A stretch of 10,710 nt of DNA from the NCBI GenBank assembly GCA_905207905.1, contig CAJLNC010000084.1, positions 1 through 10,710 of the forward strand. The letters run 5' to 3'. This DNA comes from an uncultured Lachnospiraceae bacterium. Lineage in GTDB: Bacteria > Bacillota_A > Clostridia > Lachnospirales > Lachnospiraceae. A program made the translations under genes and the position numbers. The notes under the pieces were generated by a model. The model saw only the letters and a program-made list of their open reading frames with translations. It ran no database searches and was not told the DNA's origin. Below are positions 1-7,236 of this stretch, piece after piece (the stretch's first letter is position 1; every line of letters starts with the position of its first letter).

Positions 1-45
1 CGGCTGCCTTAATAGTAACATTATACAAATTAAATGAAATTGTTG

Positions 46-74
46 CAATAAATCTTTTGGCAATTACATACAAT
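46..74 (+). promoter_or_regulatory. Candidate sigma-E (mother-cell sporulation) promoter
   Basis: The sequence CATACAAT at 67-74 fits the sigma-E -10 consensus CATACAHT exactly. Fourteen bases upstream, CAATAAA at 46-52 resembles the looser sigma-E -35 (KMATATT), with the central ATA kept. The -10 lies about 30 bases before the ATG at 105, leaving room for a start site near 81 and a short leader. The downstream genes fit the mother-cell regulon: sipL of Clostridioides difficile is sigma-E dependent. The -35 match is weak, so the call rests mainly on the -10, the spacing and the gene context. Confidence 0.5.
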
Positions 75-104
75 ACTTATCAAGGAACGGATTGGGGTGG
101 CATT

Positions 105-509
105 ATGAAAAAGACAGTCCTTCTGGTCTGTTATCTGATTCTGATTCTGTCTCTGGGAGGCTGCCGGCTGGTGCGCATCGAGGAAGAAAAAAGAATGCCT
201 CTTGAGTATGAGGTGGTGGAACCGGAACAGCTTCCTGAGGAAGCGGCTGCACTTGTGGAAGAAAAAAAGGCTTCAGAGTTCAGGGTCACATATCAGAGCG
301 GAAAAGAGCTTTATCTGATCAGAGGCTACGGAAAACAGATGAGCGGCGGATACAGCATTCAGGTAAAAGAGCTTTCAGCTTCTTCCACGGCTGTATTTTT
401 TGAGACAAAGCTGATGGGTCCCTCTGCAGAAGAACAGAGCGGAGCGCCGTCCTATCCGTATATAGCAGTAAAAATACAGTACCGGAAGGAACCGGTACAG
501 TTTCAATAA
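105..509 (+). CDS. PrcB-domain lipoprotein (134 aa)
   Basis: The protein begins with a lipoprotein signal peptide: MKK, a hydrophobic stretch at residues 4-17, and the lipobox LGGC with the lipidated cysteine at position 20. It should therefore be anchored on the outer face of a membrane. A charged linker rich in Glu follows (25-55). The C-terminal part (about 58-130) looks like a PrcB-type domain, with YLIRGYGKQMSGGYSI in the middle and a strand-rich end. The ATG at 105 is preferred over the in-frame upstream start at 57. The latter would put 16 hydrophilic residues before the signal peptide and lies upstream of the candidate sigma-E -10. The stop is 19 bases before the sipL-like gene, so the two are probably co-transcribed. 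PrcB itself is known from the treponemal dentilisin complex; in Clostridia the domain is widespread with no settled function. A role in sporulation is inferred from position only. Confidence 0.75.
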   Translation: MKKTVLLVCYLILILSLGGCRLVRIEEEKRMPLEYEVVEPEQLPEEAAALVEEKKASEFRVTYQSGKELYLIRGYGKQMSGGYSIQVKELSASSTAVFFETKLMGPSAEEQSGAPSYPYIAVKIQYRKEPVQFQ

Positions 510-528
510 TGACAGGAGGAAAAGAAAA

Positions 529-2085
529 GTGGAATTAAAAAAAGAAGATATTCAGATGCTGCGGGTAAAAAGCCGGGCAACCAGTCAGGTAACCTTTGAT
601 GCTGATTACAATGTTCCGGATGTGAAGCCGGATATCGGACGAATGATCCAGAATAAAGGAGAGGTGGAGGTGGAGGAGGTCCGTTTAAATGACGGGCACG
701 CTTTTGTCCGCGGAAGCCTCAATGTAGATCTTCTTTATGTGGGGGAAGAGGAAGGAAGAGTGTACAGTCTTTCTGCGAAGCTTCCTGTGGAAGAGACACT
801 GAATCTGGAGGGAATTGTAAGCGGAGATAAAATGTGCCTGAAATGGGAGATCGAGGATCTGAGTCTTCATCTGATCCATTCCAGAAAGCTGAACATAAAG
901 GCAGTAGTGACATTTTATGCAGTTGTGGATGAGCTGGCAGGAATCCGTCTGCCTGTGGCTGTGGACGATGAAACTGTTTCCGTAAAAAAGAAGCCCATGA
1001 AGCTTTTAAGTCTTGCCGTACATAAAAAGGACACTCTGCGCAAAAAGGAGGAGATTGTTTTATCCTCCAATAAGCCCAATGTAGCAGAGCTTTTGTGGCA
1101 CACTGCAGAAGTCCGGAGCCTTGATCTTCGGCCTGAAGAGGACAGAGTAAAGGCAAAGGGAGAGCTGTATGTATTTGTTCTTTATACCGGAGACGATGAG
1201 GGAAGGACGCACCAGTGGCTGGAATATTCGGTTCCGTTTTCCGGGGAGGTGGAGTGTCCGGGATGTACGGCAGATATGATCCCCAATATGGAGGCTGCCG
1301 TGATCAGCCAGTCAGTGGAGGTGAAGCCGGATTCTGACGGGGAGGAACGGCTTCTGATCGCAGATATGGTACTGGAAGTGGATATGAAGCTTTACCGGGA
1401 GGAAGAGCATGAGGTGATCCTGGATGTATATACGCCTTTGCGCCAGTGTATTCCAAAAGGAAAAACAGAGGCTCTGGAAAGTCTGCTGATCCGGAATTTT
1501 TCCAAGTGCAGGCTGTCTGACAGGATCGAAATGAAGGAAACCAGAGGGAAGATCCTTCAGATCTGTCACAGCCAGGGACAGGTGAAGGTGGATAAAACAA
1601 GGATTGTAGAGGGCGGCGTGCAGGTAGACGGTATTGTTCAGCTTAAAATCCTTTATATTGTGGGAAATGACGATATGCCGTTTTATTCCATGGAGACCAT
1701 GATTCCCTTTACTCAGACGGTGGAAGCAGGCGGAATCACAGAGCAGAGTGTGTATTATCTTCATGCAGATCTGGAACAGCTTGCCACTTCCATGGTGGAC
1801 AGTGATGAAATAGAGATCAGGGCAACTGTGAGCCTGAATCTTCTTGTTATGAGCTGCCAGGAAACAATGGTCATAGATAAGGTGGAGGAGCAGCCTCTGG
1901 ATGAGGAAAAGGTGCGGGCAATGCCGGGAATTACTGTTTATGTGGTAAAACCGGAAGACTCTCTCTGGGATATCGCAAAGAAATTTTATACTACAGTGGA
2001 GGAGATCAGTACAGTCAATGAACTGAAGGACGGAGAGATCTCTGTGGGGCAGCCTCTGCTCCTTATAAAAAAAGTGGAACAATGA
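529..2085 (+). CDS. sipL: SipL-like SPOCS (DUF3794) and LysM spore-coat morphogenesis protein (518 aa)
   Basis: The protein is soluble with no signal peptide. It contains three internally similar SPOCS/DUF3794 units: residues 56-90 (FVRGSLNVDLLYVGEEEG), 205-240 (VKAKGELYVFVLYTGDDEG) and 362-397 (VQVDGIVQLKILYIV), each followed by an S/P-rich strand. A LysM domain fills the C-terminus (about 469-514), with the features PEDSLWDIAKKF and NELKDGEISVGQ. This architecture and length match SipL of C. difficile (about 520 aa). There the LysM domain binds the ATPase SpoIVA, and the pair builds the basal layer of the coat around the forespore. Translation starts at GTG 529, eight bases after AGGAGGA (514-520). 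The ispE gene follows after a 147-base gap, an order I recall from other Clostridia. A general SPOCS/LysM protein is the alternative call; the full-length match makes SipL more likely. Confidence 0.85.
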   Translation: MELKKEDIQMLRVKSRATSQVTFDADYNVPDVKPDIGRMIQNKGEVEVEEVRLNDGHAFVRGSLNVDLLYVGEEEGRVYSLSAKLPVEETLNLEGIVSGDKMCLKWEIEDLSLHLIHSRKLNIKAVVTFYAVVDELAGIRLPVAVDDETVSVKKKPMKLLSLAVHKKDTLRKKEEIVLSSNKPNVAELLWHTAEVRSLDLRPEEDRVKAKGELYVFVLYTGDDEGRTHQWLEYSVPFSGEVECPGCTADMIPNMEAAVISQSVEVKPDSDGEERLLIADMVLEVDMKLYREEEHEVILDVYTPLRQCIPKGKTEALESLLIRNFSKCRLSDRIEMKETRGKILQICHSQGQVKVDKTRIVEGGVQVDGIVQLKILYIVGNDDMPFYSMETMIPFTQTVEAGGITEQSVYYLHADLEQLATSMVDSDEIEIRATVSLNLLVMSCQETMVIDKVEEQPLDEEKVRAMPGITVYVVKPEDSLWDIAKKFYTTVEEISTVNELKDGEISVGQPLLLIKKVEQ

Positions 2086-2129
2086 CTATTGAAATTCCTG
2101 TAAAAATCATATAAAATATTTGCAAAGAA

Positions 2130-2139
2130 TTGTATACAA
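2130..2139. promoter_or_regulatory. Perfect palindrome TTGTATACAA, candidate GntR-family operator
   Basis: TTGTATACAA is a perfect ten-base palindrome in the gap before ispE. It is identical to the core of the Bacillus subtilis GntR operator (ACTTGTATACAAGT) and fits the general FadR/GntR-subfamily pattern of TNGT and ACNA half sites. A FadR-type GntR regulator is the second gene downstream, so autoregulation of the ispE-gntR pair is a reasonable inference. The site lies about 30 bases upstream of the best -35 candidate, so it could serve activation or a different promoter. Chance occurrence of a ten-base palindrome in AT-rich DNA cannot be excluded. Confidence 0.4.
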
Positions 2140-2170
2140 AGTACAGAAAAAAACGCTACTGTCCACAGAT

Positions 2171-2200
2171 TTTACGGCAGTGCATAATAAAAAGTATAAA
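2171..2200 (+). promoter_or_regulatory. Possible vegetative (sigma-A) promoter for ispE
   Basis: TTTACG (2171-2176) and TATAAA (2195-2200) are separated by 18 bases and lie about 33 bases upstream of the ispE start codon. Each is an imperfect match to TTGACA/TATAAT. A second -10 candidate, CATAAT, is at 2183-2188 but has only a poor -35. No clear terminator separates this region from the sipL-like gene, so read-through from upstream is also possible. Confidence 0.3.
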
Positions 2201-2232
2201 AGATAAAGTACGAAAGGACAGAGGAATGGCTT

Positions 2233-3096
2233 ATGCGTCTTAGGGCAATGGCAAAAATCAATCTTGGACTTGATGTGATCCGCAAAAGGGAGGACGGATA
2301 TCATGAGGTGCGCATGATCATGCAGACTGTGCGTATGTATGATACTCTGGAGATCAGGAAAAAACAGGCACCGGGAATTTCCCTGCGCTCCAACCTGCCC
2401 TATGTTCCGTCAGACGAGAGAAATCTTGTCTATAAGGCTGCAAAGATTCTTATGGATGAATTTCATGTGGAAGAGGGGATTTCCATGAAGCTTACCAAAT
2501 CCATTCCCGTAGCAGCAGGAATGGCAGGAGGAAGTTCGGATGCAGCCGCAGCCTTTGTGGGAGTGAACCGTCTGTTCCGTCTGGGTCTCAGCCAGGAGGA
2601 GCTTATGAAAAGGGCTGTTCAGGTAGGGGCAGACGTACCTTACTGTGTGATGAGAGGCACTGCCCTGGCAGAGGGGATCGGTGAAAAATTAACGCCTCTG
2701 CCGCCAATGCCGGAGTGCTATGTGCTGATCGGAAAACCGGGCATCAATGTTTCCACAAAAACAGCATATGAAAATCTGAGGCTGGACGCCATTCAGAGAC
2801 GGCCGGATATTGACGGAATGATCGCGGCTATCCGAAACCAGGATCTGCGCTCCATAACAGAAAAAATGGAGAATGTATTTGAGCCGGGAATTATGGAAAA
2901 ATATCCGGTGATCAGCGAGATTGAGAAATTTATGGAAGAAAGAGGAGCGCTGAAGGCAATGATGAGCGGAAGCGGCCCTACTGTATTTGGTATTTTTGAG
3001 GACAGAGAAAAAATGTTTGCCGCATCAGAGGCTCTGAAAAAGAGCGGTCTGGCAAAAACAGTTTTTGCTTCACGGATCTATAACCGTTCTGAGTAA
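2233..3096 (+). CDS. ispE: 4-diphosphocytidyl-2-C-methyl-D-erythritol kinase IspE (287 aa)
   Basis: IspE phosphorylates the 2-hydroxyl of CDP-methylerythritol with ATP, the fourth step of the MEP pathway to isopentenyl diphosphate in the cytosol. The N-terminus AKINLGLDV carries the expected catalytic lysine (K8), followed by DGYHEVRMIMQTV. The glycine-rich GHMP-kinase ATP loop is at 92-104 (PVAAGMAGGSSDA). GADVPYC at 132-138 holds the likely catalytic aspartate D134. The third GHMP motif, MMSGSGPTVFGIF, lies near the C-terminus. The length is normal (about 280-290 aa). The start at 2233 is preceded by GAGGA at 2221-2225. A GntR regulator follows after 53 bases with no terminator between, so the two are probably one operon. 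Confidence 0.97.
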   Translation: MRLRAMAKINLGLDVIRKREDGYHEVRMIMQTVRMYDTLEIRKKQAPGISLRSNLPYVPSDERNLVYKAAKILMDEFHVEEGISMKLTKSIPVAAGMAGGSSDAAAAFVGVNRLFRLGLSQEELMKRAVQVGADVPYCVMRGTALAEGIGEKLTPLPPMPECYVLIGKPGINVSTKTAYENLRLDAIQRRPDIDGMIAAIRNQDLRSITEKMENVFEPGIMEKYPVISEIEKFMEERGALKAMMSGSGPTVFGIFEDREKMFAASEALKKSGLAKTVFASRIYNRSE

Positions 3097-3149
3097 GCGC
3101 GCAATTCAGATATTCCGGAGACATCAGTGATAAGGAGGAAATACAAAGG

Positions 3150-3851
3150 ATGAATGATTTTTCTGTTGATATGAATGAGTATCTGCCGTTGAGAGACGTT
3201 GTATTTAATACTTTGCGCAAGGCAATTCTCAAGGGAGAGCTGAAGCCGGGAGAAAGACTGATGGAGATCGCTCTGGCAGACCGTCTGGGAGTCAGCAGAA
3301 CTCCGGTCCGTGAAGCCATGCGGAAGCTGGAACTGGAAGGCCTTGTGGTGATGATCCCCAGAAGAGGCGCTCAGGTTGCAAATATTACAGAAAAGGATCT
3401 CAATGATGTTCTGGAGGTTCGCATTGCCCTTGAAAATCTTTCCATAGAAAAAGCCTGCGCCCGTATGACGGAAGAGCAGTTAGCCCAGCTGTGGGATGCC
3501 GCGGAGGAGTTTGAAAAAACAATGGCTGAGGGAAATCTGGTAAAGCTTGCAGAGGCAGACGTGGCCTTTCATGAGGTGATCTACCAGTCTTCAGACAACC
3601 GCCGTCTGAACCAGGTTCTGAACAATCTCCGGGAGCAGATTTACAGATATCGTGTAGAGTATCTGAAGGATGAAGAGACAAGGAATCTTCTGGTTAAGGA
3701 ACACAAGGAGCTTTATGAGGCGATACGGGCAAGAGATGTAAAAAAAGCCCAGGAGATCTCTTTCCGCCATATAGAAAATCAGAGAGAGGCCATTGTATGC
3801 TCTATCCGGGAGGAGACGGAAATCAGGGAAAAGGCATCCGATCGTAAATAA
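3150..3851 (+). CDS. GntR-family transcriptional regulator, FadR subfamily with FCD domain (233 aa)
   Basis: An N-terminal winged helix-turn-helix spans about 12-76. It begins PLRDVVFNTLRKAILKGELKPGERL and includes the recognition segment GVSRTPVREAM at 47-57 and a wing with MIPRRGAQVA. The all-helical FCD ligand domain spans about 84-212. The set D137 and H141 (DVAFH), H185 (KEH) and H207 (FRHIE) matches the D/H/H/H metal site seen in many FCD proteins, so a metal-dependent small carboxylate ligand is plausible, but none can be named. An AAGGAGG at 3132-3138 precedes the ATG at 3150. The gene sits directly behind ispE and ends at a strong terminator. The TTGTATACAA palindrome upstream of ispE is its best candidate target. 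The real regulon is unknown; association with ispE may be positional only. Confidence 0.93.
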   Translation: MNDFSVDMNEYLPLRDVVFNTLRKAILKGELKPGERLMEIALADRLGVSRTPVREAMRKLELEGLVVMIPRRGAQVANITEKDLNDVLEVRIALENLSIEKACARMTEEQLAQLWDAAEEFEKTMAEGNLVKLAEADVAFHEVIYQSSDNRRLNQVLNNLREQIYRYRVEYLKDEETRNLLVKEHKELYEAIRARDVKKAQEISFRHIENQREAIVCSIREETEIREKASDRK

Positions 3852-3873
3852 AACTGAAAAATGTGGTTATTCT

Positions 3874-3905
3874 AAGAGAGGTACAAATGGTATCTCTCTT
3901 TTTAT
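3874..3905 (+). terminator. Rho-independent terminator after the gntR gene
   Basis: AGAGAGGTAC (3875-3884) pairs with GTATCTCTCT (3890-3899) around the five-base loop AAATG, with one G-T wobble. One further A-T pair (3874/3900) extends the stem. The T-rich tail TTTTTATTT follows directly. It lies 22 bases after the regulator stop codon and ends the ispE-gntR unit. Confidence 0.85.
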
Positions 3906-3927
3906 TTACCATGATTTAGAGAGTTGG

Positions 3928-3949
3928 AAGAGGAAGTGTCCTCTTTTTT
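3928..3949 (+). terminator. Second terminator-like hairpin just before the germination operon
   Basis: AAGAGGA (3928-3934) and TCCTCTT (3939-3945) form a perfect seven-base stem with loop AGTG, followed by further Ts to 3949. It stands 25 bases before the GerA start codon. It could be a backup terminator that insulates the germination genes from read-through, or a leader attenuator if their promoter lies upstream. No convincing promoter was found between it and the gene. Confidence 0.55.
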
Positions 3950-3974
3950 GCAGACGATGTAGCAGGAGTTGTAT

Positions 3975-5462
3975 ATGGGAAAAACAAAAATTTCTTCCAG
4001 GCTGAAGGACAATGAAGCATATATAAGAGAGCGCTGTAAAAACTGCGCGGATATTTTGATCCGCCCCATGCGTATTGGAACTATGGGAAAAACAGACTGT
4101 CTGATGGTATATATTGAGGTAGCGGTTTCCAATATGATGCTGGATGATTCGGCTATTGGAAAAATGATTAACCATTTCTGGGAAAGCTCACCGGAACAGA
4201 TCCAGGAGTTTATGAGAAATAACAGTCTGGGAATTGCAGATGTAAAAAAATTCGAGTACATGGAGGACGCTTTTGCTGCCCTGCTTGCAGGAAACGCTGT
4301 CTTTTTTATGGAGGGCTATGACCGCGCCATGAAAATTTCCAGCAAGGGTTATCCCAATATGGGAGTGTCGGGAGCAGAAACAGAAAAGGTTCTCCGGGGT
4401 TCCAGAGAAGGATTTTCCGATTCTGTAAAAACAAACTCCGCCCTTGTGAGGAAACGGCTTCGGGATACAAGAATGAAAGTAGAGGAAATGAGCATCGGAG
4501 TCCGTTCCAATACTGTGCTCCAGCTTCTTTATATTGAAGATCTTGTTCACCAGGAGCTTCTGCAGGCCATCAAAGACCGTCTGGAGGAATTTGAGATTGA
4601 TGGGATCCTGGACAGCGGAATGCTGGAGCAGCTTACCGAGGAAGCCTGGTATTCGCCCTTTCCTCAGTATCAGACAACAGAACGGCCGGACCGGGCGGCT
4701 CAGGAGCTTCTTAACGGAAAAGTCGTAGTGATCTGTGACAATACGCCTTATGCCCTGATTCTTCCAAGCTCCTTTAACGGATTTATGGAAAGCAGCGAGG
4801 ACTGGTATCACCACTTTGAAATGGCGTCGTTTTTAAGGATTCTGCGCTATCTGGCGCTGATGACTGCGGTGCTTCTTCCCGGGCTTTATCTGGCAGTGAT
4901 ACGGTTTCACACTCAGATTCTTCCCACAAACCTTTTACTGTCTTTTGCAGAGGCCAGGGAGGGAGTGCCCTTTTCCAGTGTTGTGGAGCTTGTGTTTCTG
5001 GAACTGTCCTTTGAACTTATAAGGGAGGCAGGCGTCCGCGTTCCCGGTTCTCTGGGAAATGCCATTGGAATCGTAGGAGGTCTGATCATCGGACAGGCGG
5101 CTGTCAGCGCAAATCTGGTAAGTCCAATTGTTGTGATGATCGTAGCCCTTACGGCCCTGGGGGGAATGGTGATTCCAAATGAGGAGTTTGCCTCTGCTTT
5201 CCGGCTTCTGAAATATGTTTTTCTGTTTCTGGGAGGATATCTGGGGATCTTTGGCATTGTGCTGGGAATCTACCTGACGGCAGCTCATCTGTCAGGACTG
5301 TTAAGCTTTGGAATTCCCTATCTTCTGCCTTTTGTAAAAAAATCTCCCATAAAGGATGTTGGGGATGGGATTCTGAGGCTTCCCTTCCGTAAGCGCCGGA
5401 TCCGCCCTCTTTATGCCAGACAGGAACAGAGTCTGAGGCTGAAAAGGAGGGAAAAATCATGA
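3975..5462 (+). CDS. GerA-family spore germination receptor A subunit (495 aa)
   Basis: This is the A subunit of a germinant receptor in the spore inner membrane, which senses nutrients and triggers release of ions and dipicolinate. A long soluble N-terminal region (1-285) includes the family hallmark VLRGSREGFSDSVKTN (139-154) and VRSNTVLQLLYIEDL. A membrane block follows from about 290. It includes LLPGLYLAVIRFHTQILPTN (300-319), FAEAREGVPF (324-333), ELIREAGVRVPGSLGNAIGI (347-366) and IIGQAAVSANLVSPI (371-385), all typical of GerAA proteins, and ends in a basic tail. Length is normal. ATG 3975 is chosen over the in-frame TTG at 3969 because the latter abuts the AGGAG (3964-3968); ATG 3975 has a six-base spacing. 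It overlaps the next gene by four bases (ATGA), implying coupled translation. Forespore expression (sigma-G) is expected from the family, but no clear sigma-G site is visible. Confidence 0.95.
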   Translation: MGKTKISSRLKDNEAYIRERCKNCADILIRPMRIGTMGKTDCLMVYIEVAVSNMMLDDSAIGKMINHFWESSPEQIQEFMRNNSLGIADVKKFEYMEDAFAALLAGNAVFFMEGYDRAMKISSKGYPNMGVSGAETEKVLRGSREGFSDSVKTNSALVRKRLRDTRMKVEEMSIGVRSNTVLQLLYIEDLVHQELLQAIKDRLEEFEIDGILDSGMLEQLTEEAWYSPFPQYQTTERPDRAAQELLNGKVVVICDNTPYALILPSSFNGFMESSEDWYHHFEMASFLRILRYLALMTAVLLPGLYLAVIRFHTQILPTNLLLSFAEAREGVPFSSVVELVFLELSFELIREAGVRVPGSLGNAIGIVGGLIIGQAAVSANLVSPIVVMIVALTALGGMVIPNEEFASAFRLLKYVFLFLGGYLGIFGIVLGIYLTAAHLSGLLSFGIPYLLPFVKKSPIKDVGDGILRLPFRKRRIRPLYARQEQSLRLKRREKS

Positions 5463-7132
5463 AATTTGCAGAAAATAACAGAATTTCGCACCGACAGCTG
5501 TACCGGCAGATGGTTCTGGCGTTTCTGGCTCCTTTTCTTCTGTGTCTTCCCGGAGAAAACCGCGTCACAGGGATATCAGGGATTGTGGGAGTGGCGGCTG
5601 CTCTGGTGCTTCTGGTGATCTACAGCTTTTTTCTGAGAAGACTGACGCCCTGGTACACGGATCCGATTAAAACCTTTGGAGCCGCAGGCGGCAGGATCAT
5701 AGGAGTGTTTTTTCTGAGCTATGTGGCGCTGACAGGCGCATATCTTCTGGATTTGATGGATGAGCTGGTTCCGGCTGTTCTGATCACCGGTATTCCGGGA
5801 ATTGTGATTTCTTTTCTGGCGGCAGCGGTCTGCAGCTTTGGAACCCATAAAGGTATGCAGAGAAGAGGAAGAATGGCAGAGGTGTCAGGCGGACTTCTTC
5901 TGGGCGGAGTTTTACTGATGATGGTTCTCTGTCTGTGGCAGATCACGCCGGAATATTTTACAGAAATGACAGAAGCTTCTGTTCTGCAGGGAAAAGAGGT
6001 TTTAAAAAGCTGTTATGGAATCCTTGCAGCATTTTCCGGAATCGGGCTTCTGCCCTTTCTTTTGAAGGATGTAGAAAAAAGAGGAACTGCAGGAAAGCCT
6101 GTGGTCCTCGGAATTGTTACTCTGGGAGGGATCCTGATGGGAATGCTTGTACTGATCCCGTCAGTGCTTGGATGGCAGAGATTCAGAAATGAAGCATATC
6201 CGGTTCTTCCCCTTCTGGCAGGGGCAGATCTTCCGGGAAATGTACTGGCAAGATTTGATGTACTGTGGATGGGATTTCTTTTATACAGTCTTCTGTTTGC
6301 CCTGGGCAGTCTGTTCCATTACGGACACAGGATCCTCGACCGGACCCGTATGGGAAGCGGGAAACTGTGGCTGCCTGCAGTGATCTTCGGGCTGTCCCTG
6401 ATAAAATTTCAGGGGACGGGAATCCGGCAAATCTTTGACTTTTATCTGAGCCGCATCTTTGTTCCCGGTCTGCTTCTGATCCAGGTGTTTATGGCGCTGA
6501 GAGGAAAACGCAGGCGACAGAAAAAAGTAGCGCTGGCAGCCGGCCTCTGCTTCGTGGTGTTTTTCAGCGGATGTGCAGCCATAGAGCCGGAAAAAAGAAT
6601 GTATCCTCTTGCACTGGGAGTAAACAGTGAAGAATCAGAGTTTTCTCTTATTTATGGAATGCCGGATCTTCCTCAGGCTACCGGGCAGGAGAAACAGGAG
6701 GAGTCAGGAAGTGAGGCTGTGCTTTCTATAACAGGAAGTGATTTTTATGAAATAGAAAGGATCTATGACCGCTCTCAGGAAAAATATCTGGATATGAGCC
6801 ATCTGCAGGTGATTATTATGGGAGACAGACTTCTGGAAGGGGAAGGCTGGAAAATATTTATGGAATATCTTAAGGAAGAGCCCTTTGTTGGTGAAAATGT
6901 TTATATTTTCCGGACAGAAGACCCGGAAGCAGTGCTATCACGGGAAAGCGGAGGAACCTCTGCGGGAGAATATCTTACCGGGCTTCTGGAAAACCGTCTG
7001 CCGTCCCAGCAGAAAGACGGGGTGACATTAAGGCAGGCTTATCATCAGTGGTATGAGAGCGGCGCTCTTGTGGAAATTCCACGTATCATTATGGAAAACG
7101 GAGAATTGCAGGTATATCTGGAAAAGAGCTGA
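5459..7132 (+). CDS. Fused germination receptor protein: GerB-type permease plus shortened GerC (557 aa)
   Basis: Residues 1-344 form a full GerAB-like permease of the APC-type fold, with about ten hydrophobic segments. The family feature YPVLPLLAGADLPGNVLARF is at 247-266, and the part ends at a basic cytoplasmic stretch (RGKRRRQKK, 348-356). In the same frame, hydrophobic residues 357-370 lead into the lipobox FFSGC (Cys372). A GerC-like domain follows (373-557), with EPEKRMYPLALGVNSE and the conserved-looking KYLDMSHLQVIIMGDRLL (442-459). GerC is normally a separate lipoprotein of about 350-400 aa. Here about 213 residues are present, enough for the first domain and most of the second, and the last domain (Spore_GerAC) is absent. 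Met345 (ATG 6491) could act as an internal start giving a free lipoprotein. No stop or frameshift is seen across the join. The start has a GGAGGG six to eight bases upstream and overlaps the A-subunit gene. Confidence 0.88.
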   Translation: MKFAENNRISHRQLYRQMVLAFLAPFLLCLPGENRVTGISGIVGVAAALVLLVIYSFFLRRLTPWYTDPIKTFGAAGGRIIGVFFLSYVALTGAYLLDLMDELVPAVLITGIPGIVISFLAAAVCSFGTHKGMQRRGRMAEVSGGLLLGGVLLMMVLCLWQITPEYFTEMTEASVLQGKEVLKSCYGILAAFSGIGLLPFLLKDVEKRGTAGKPVVLGIVTLGGILMGMLVLIPSVLGWQRFRNEAYPVLPLLAGADLPGNVLARFDVLWMGFLLYSLLFALGSLFHYGHRILDRTRMGSGKLWLPAVIFGLSLIKFQGTGIRQIFDFYLSRIFVPGLLLIQVFMALRGKRRRQKKVALAAGLCFVVFFSGCAAIEPEKRMYPLALGVNSEESEFSLIYGMPDLPQATGQEKQEESGSEAVLSITGSDFYEIERIYDRSQEKYLDMSHLQVIIMGDRLLEGEGWKIFMEYLKEEPFVGENVYIFRTEDPEAVLSRESGGTSAGEYLTGLLENRLPSQQKDGVTLRQAYHQWYESGALVEIPRIIMENGELQVYLEKS

Positions 7133-7211
7133 GAACCTTTAAAAACAGGTATCTTACCGGAATAGAAAGCCGTAAATTGTCTATACTCTGAATAGTGAAT
7201 TCTGGTCAGAG

Positions 7212-7236
7212 GTTCACAGATGATAATGCTGTGAAC
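7212..7236. promoter_or_regulatory. Perfect inverted repeat in the leader of the small membrane protein gene
   Basis: GTTCACAG (7212-7219) and CTGTGAAC (7229-7236) form a perfect eight-base inverted repeat around nine bases. It lies 12 bases before the ribosome binding site GGAGG (7248-7252) and downstream of a lone -10-like TATACT (7182-7187). No T-run follows, so it is not a standard terminator. It may be a repressor site or an mRNA leader hairpin. The rest of the gap 7133-7262 shows no gene. Confidence 0.4.

Noticed and set aside
57..104. In-frame upstream start for the PrcB lipoprotein
   Set aside because: It would put a hydrophilic segment ahead of the signal peptide and lies upstream of the candidate sigma-E -10 region; the ATG at 105 gives a textbook lipoprotein signal.
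1312..2082. Long reverse-strand open frame (256 codons) opposite the sipL-like gene
   Set aside because: It mirrors a clearly coding frame, has no ribosome binding site and no recognisable domain.
3890..3916. Possible sigma-G promoter for the germination genes (GTATC-N15-CATGATT)
   Set aside because: The -10 misses the final consensus base, the -35 is poor, and it overlaps the terminator stem; too weak to list.
3793..4005. 70-codon + frame across the gntR end and terminator
   Set aside because: It runs through the regulator gene, the terminator stem and the start of GerA; it has no suitable start signal.
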